A stretch of 15,814 nucleotides of DNA from an uncultured Oscillospiraceae bacterium (GTDB taxonomy: Bacteria > Bacillota > Clostridia > Oscillospirales > Acutalibacteraceae). Below are positions 13,121 to 15,814 of this stretch, piece by piece. Position 1 is the stretch's first letter; the number at the start of each line of letters is the position of its first letter. A program made the position numbers and the translations under genes. The notes under the pieces are model-generated. The model saw only the letters and a program-made list of their open reading frames with translations. It ran no database searches and was not told where the DNA came from. Location of the stretch: positions 1 through 15,814 of the forward strand of contig URDW01000032.1 of NCBI GenBank assembly GCA_900546735.1, read 5' to 3'.

Positions 13121-14116
13121 TTACTTCGTCTCGTCCCAAAAGGCGCTGCGCAGCGCTTCGCCGCGGCGGTGAAGCATCTGCCGGGTAATGGGCGTGCTGC
13201 GCAGCACGTCAAAACCGTGAAACGTATTTTTAACGATTTTCAGCTCCACGGCAACGCCCGCATCCTGCAGCGCCTGGGCATAGGCAATGCCCTCATCCCG
13301 CAGACAGTCGAACTGTTCCACTTCCACATAAGCCGGCGGAAGAGAAGAAAAATCGTCCGCAAGCATCGGCGAAGCATAGGCCGGCATGCCGCAGTCGCCG
13401 TCGCGCAGATACAGCTGCCACATTCTGCGGTTCAGGCGTGCATTCCAAAGCGGACTGTCTGTAAAGGCTCGCATGGAAGCCGTCTGCATGCGGCAGTCGG
13501 TGACCGAGTAAACAAGAAGCTGAAAACAAAGCGGTATTTTAGCCTCGTCCCTGGCCCAAAGTGTGCAGGCAGCTGCCAGCGCGCCGCCGATCGCAATACG
13601 GCTGCGGTCGATGCCCAGCGCACTGCAGTGCTGCCAAATATACTGCAGCGCACTGCAGCAGTCCTGAAACGGCACAGGAAACGCCGATGAATCAGAAGTG
13701 CGGTAATGCACAAACGCCACGCGGCAATTTGCCGCAAGCGCATAGTCGCACACATTTTGGTGAATGTACCACGCATCGCCAAAGCAAAAGCCGCCGCCGT
13801 GCAAATAGACAAGGCACGGCAGTGGGCACGAAGACTTCTCAGGCTCATACATCGTTATGGAAAGCAAAACGCCGTCATGCGCTGCAAACTGCAAACAACA
13901 CCGTTTCAGCCCGGCGGGCACGGCGGGCAAAGGCATTTTTTGCAGCACGGCATTGCCGAGCGCCGAAACCGGTGCACAAACAAAAGCCCCCGGCACGGAA
14001 AACTTATTCAAAAGTGCGTAGCCCTTTGCAAGCGGATACTTTTTGTTGCGGTGCGCCGACCATGCAGCCGCGCCAAACCCGGCAAGCGCGCCAACCAAAA
14101 GGCTTTTTTTGTTCAT
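13121..14116 (-). CDS. HSL-type alpha/beta hydrolase lacking its serine motif
   Basis: A 331-residue hormone-sensitive-lipase-family protein (alpha/beta hydrolase 3). It has an N-terminal hydrophobic segment (residues 5-20), probably a membrane anchor. The oxyanion motif HGGGF is intact at 106-110, and the expected acid D270 (QFDCLRDEG) and base H300 (NTFHGFD) are present. Where the family has R-I-A-V-G-G-D-S-A-G-G-N-L-A-A, this protein reads RIAIGGALAAAC (173-184): five residues holding the nucleophile Ser are missing with the frame kept. It is therefore probably inactive as an esterase, or works differently. It is unusually cysteine-rich for such an enzyme (16 Cys). The start is ATG 14116 with a weak AGGG upstream. 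The promoter at 14163-14191 drives it, and the LysR gene follows. An assembly or sequencing error is possible. Confidence 0.85.
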   Translation of the reverse strand: MNKKSLLVGALAGFGAAAWSAHRNKKYPLAKGYALLNKFSVPGAFVCAPVSALGNAVLQKMPLPAVPAGLKRCCLQFAAHDGVLLSITMYEPEKSSCPLPCLVYLHGGGFCFGDAWYIHQNVCDYALAANCRVAFVHYRTSDSSAFPVPFQDCCSALQYIWQHCSALGIDRSRIAIGGALAAACTLWARDEAKIPLCFQLLVYSVTDCRMQTASMRAFTDSPLWNARLNRRMWQLYLRDGDCGMPAYASPMLADDFSSLPPAYVEVEQFDCLRDEGIAYAQALQDAGVAVELKIVKNTFHGFDVLRSTPITRQMLHRRGEALRSAFWDETK

Positions 14117-14162
14117 ACAGCTTTTTCCCTTTTAATATAAAGATACTATTATGTTAATTTAT

Positions 14163-14191
14163 ATTATACCGTATTTTCTGACAAAACACAA
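14163..14191 (-). promoter_or_regulatory. Sigma-A-like promoter for the hydrolase-LysR pair
   Basis: On the minus strand a perfect -10 TATAAT (14168-14163) follows a 17-base spacer and a weak -35 TTGTGT (14191-14186). It starts directly after the T-run of the clpC terminator and is about 47 bases before the ATG at 14116. Confidence 0.6.
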
Positions 14192-14194
14192 CAT

Positions 14195-14230
14195 AAAAAA
14201 CGCAGGCACTTTAAAAATGCCTGCGTTTTT
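14195..14230 (-). terminator. Rho-independent terminator of the clpC-type gene
   Basis: CGCAGGCA (14201-14208) pairs with TGCCTGCG (14218-14225) around a nine-base loop, extended by A/T pairs on both sides. On the minus strand six T (14200-14195) follow the stem. It begins eight bases after the stop codon at 14239. Confidence 0.92.
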
Positions 14231-14238
14231 CGGCGGCT

Positions 14239-15814
14239 TTACTGCATGCCGTTGAAAGTGAAGCAGCCGTCTGCAAAATCCACCGTGCAGCTTTCACCCT
14301 TCTTAATCTTCTCCTCCAGGATCAGTTCGCTCATGCGGTCCTCGATTTTATTCTGAATGGCACGGCGCAGCGGACGCGCACCGTACACCTTATCAAAGCC
14401 GGCATCAGCGATAGCCGAAACAGCGGCGTCTGTGAAGGTGACCGCAATATCCATGCCGGACAGACGTTTGGCAAGCGTTTTAAGCATTCTCTTGGCGATC
14501 TCTTCAATATCCGCTTTCTGCAGCTGGTTGAACACAATGATCTCGTCCACGCGGTTCAAGAATTCCGGCTTGAAGGTCTTTTTCAGATCCTCCATGACCA
14601 GTTCCTCAATATTCTGATCCGCATTGTCGGGACCGCCGAATCCAAGCGCGCTTTTACGGCTGGTGATCTTCGACGCGCCGACGTTGGAGGTCATGATGAT
14701 AATGGCGTTTTTAAAGCTGACCTTGCGTCCCTTGGAATCGGTCAGGACACCGTCCTCCAGAATCTGCAGCAGCATGTTGAACACGTCGGGATGCGCCTTT
14801 TCGATCTCATCAAACAAGACGACAGAGTACGGCTTTCTGCGGATCTTTTCCGTCAGCTGGCCGCCCTCATCATAGCCGACATAGCCGGGCGGCGAACCGA
14901 TCAGTTTGGAAACCGTGTGCTTTTCCATATATTCGCTCATGTCGAGCTTGATAATGGCGTCCTCTGTGCCGAACATGGCCTCTGCCAACGTTTTGCAAAG
15001 TTCGGTCTTGCCGACGCCGGTCGGACCCAGGAAGATGAACGAGCCGATCGGGCGGTTCGGGTTTTTCAGGCCGACACGGCTGCGGCGGATGGCACGCGCA
15101 ATGGCCGAAACCGCCTTATCCTGACCGACGATGCGCTCATGCAAAATCTTTTCCAGATTCAGGATCTTTTCGCTTTCTTCTTTCGTGATCTGCGCCACCG
15201 GGATGCCGGTCCAGTTGGAGACGACTTCGGCAATGTCCTCTGCCGTTACCTCAGGCACATCGTGGGAAGAGGCATTTTTCCACTTGTCCTTTTCGGTGTC
15301 CAAAAGGTCTTTCAGTTCCTTTTCCTTGTCGCGCAGCTTGGCCGCCTCTTCAAAATTCTGGGCGTTGACGGCCGACTGCTTTTCCTGGGAAAGGCGCTTG
15401 ATCTCGGCCTCCATCTCCTGCAGGTTCTGCGGCGGCGTGAACGCTTTCAAACGCAGTTCAGAAGCGGACTCATCGATCAGGTCAATGGCCTTATCGGGCA
15501 GATAACGGTCTGCAATATAGCGCGAACTCATTTTTACAGCCGCGTCGATCGCTTCGTCGGTGATTTTGACCTTATGGTGCGCCTCGTACTTGTCGCGCAG
15601 GCCTTTCAGGATCTCGACAGCCTCTTCCGGCGTCGGTTCCCCGACCAAAATGGACTGGAAGCGGCGTTCCAGTGCGGCGTCTTTTTCAATGTATTTGCGG
15701 TATTCGTCGATCGTCGTAGCGCCGATCACCTGGATCTCGCCGCGGGCCAGCGCCGGCTTCAGAATATTGGCCGCGTCCACAGCGCCCTCGGCCGCACCGG
15801 CGCCGACGATCGTG
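14239..15814 (-). CDS. clpC: Clp protease ATPase subunit ClpC, C-terminal part (partial)
   Basis: The frame is open to the window edge, so the N-terminus is missing; about 524 residues are visible. It begins in the first AAA+ domain ([20 protein letters not shown], then [17 protein letters not shown] and LERRFQ with the arginine finger). The coiled-coil middle domain carries a UVR-like stretch ([19 protein letters not shown]), typical of ClpC and absent from ClpB. The second AAA+ domain has Walker [10 protein letters not shown], pore loop [13 protein letters not shown], Walker [15 protein letters not shown] and sensor-1 [11 protein letters not shown] ClpP-docking loop is suggested by SALGFGG. 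The C-terminal small domain ends normally. ClpC unfolds substrates, often with an adaptor such as MecA, and feeds them to ClpP in the cytosol. No upstream genes (ctsR, mcsA, mcsB) can be seen, so CtsR control cannot be judged. Confidence 0.93.
   Translation of the reverse strand, partial: TIVGAGAAEGAVDAANILKPALARGEIQVIGATTIDEYRKYIEKDAALERRFQSILVGEPTPEEAVEILKGLRDKYEAHHKVKITDEAIDAAVKMSSRYIADRYLPDKAIDLIDESASELRLKAFTPPQNLQEMEAEIKRLSQEKQSAVNAQNFEEAAKLRDKEKELKDLLDTEKDKWKNASSHDVPEVTAEDIAEVVSNWTGIPVAQITKEESEKILNLEKILHERIVGQDKAVSAIARAIRRSRVGLKNPNRPIGSFIFLGPTGVGKTELCKTLAEAMFGTEDAIIKLDMSEYMEKHTVSKLIGSPPGYVGYDEGGQLTEKIRRKPYSVVLFDEIEKAHPDVFNMLLQILEDGVLTDSKGRKVSFKNAIIIMTSNVGASKITSRKSALGFGGPDNADQNIEELVMEDLKKTFKPEFLNRVDEIIVFNQLQKADIEEIAKRMLKTLAKRLSGMDIAVTFTDAAVSAIADAGFDKVYGARPLRRAIQNKIEDRMSELILEEKIKKGESCTVDFADGCFTFNGMQ

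Noticed and set aside
13121..14116. Frameshifted pseudogene at the HSL-type hydrolase
   Set aside because: The frame is intact from anchor to C-terminus; only the five-residue serine motif is missing, so it is listed as a CDS with a likely loss of activity.
1..15814. CRISPR array, prophage, insertion sequence, toxin-antitoxin or defence island
   Set aside because: No regularly spaced repeats, transposase, integrase, phage or nuclease genes were seen; the lone small XRE gene has no toxin partner within the window.

Overview
The window looks like chromosomal DNA of a mid-GC Firmicute, most likely a gut-type clostridium (Oscillospirales/Ruminococcaceae-like; this placement is an inference). The reasons are the IspH–ribosomal protein S1 fusion seen in Clostridia, a ClpC-type Clp ATPase, clear Shine-Dalgarno sites with frequent GTG/TTG starts, and DUF378 and BaiN-family genes. 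There is no sign of a prophage, insertion sequence, CRISPR array, tRNA or rRNA.

Layout. (1) 67-264, plus strand: a very small XRE-type regulator. (2) 6941 down to 379, minus strand: a compact five-gene housekeeping operon in the order ABC-F ATPase, BaiN-like flavoprotein, cmk, plsC, ispH-rpsA. It starts at a sigma-A-like promoter near 6979-7007 and ends in two tandem terminators (355-327 and 315-281). The last three genes overlap or abut at stop/start signals. (3) 7089-8320, plus strand, divergent from the operon: manA with its own promoter, then a DUF378 membrane protein and a strong terminator. (4) 12114 down to 8535, minus strand: a lipoprotein alpha/beta hydrolase, an iron-containing alcohol dehydrogenase, a lipoprotein flavodoxin, and then an iron-sulfur flavoprotein-like reductase. 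(5) 14116 down to 12185, minus strand: an HSL-type hydrolase followed by a LysR regulator, with promoter and terminator. (6) 15814 down to 14239, minus strand: the C-terminal two thirds of a Clp ATPase of the ClpC type, cut by the window edge.

How the genes work together. Region 2 joins pyrimidine nucleotide supply (cmk), phospholipid synthesis (plsC), isoprenoid precursor synthesis (ispH) and translation (S1, ABC-F), a growth-linked set. Regions 4 and 5 read as an accessory redox/hydrolase block: two secreted lipoproteins, an alcohol/aldehyde dehydrogenase, a cluster-binding flavoprotein and a LysR regulator. No substrate can be named from sequence.

The most notable points are as follows. 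An AAGGAGG Shine-Dalgarno plus in-frame ATG sits exactly at the IspH/S1 junction, so free S1 could be made as well as the fusion. The HSL-type hydrolase has lost its catalytic-serine motif, apparently by a 15-bp in-frame deletion. A terminator's T-run lies almost against the start codon of the lipoprotein hydrolase. An inverted repeat overlaps the Shine-Dalgarno of the DUF378 gene. I did not see a clearly new multi-gene defence or mobile system.
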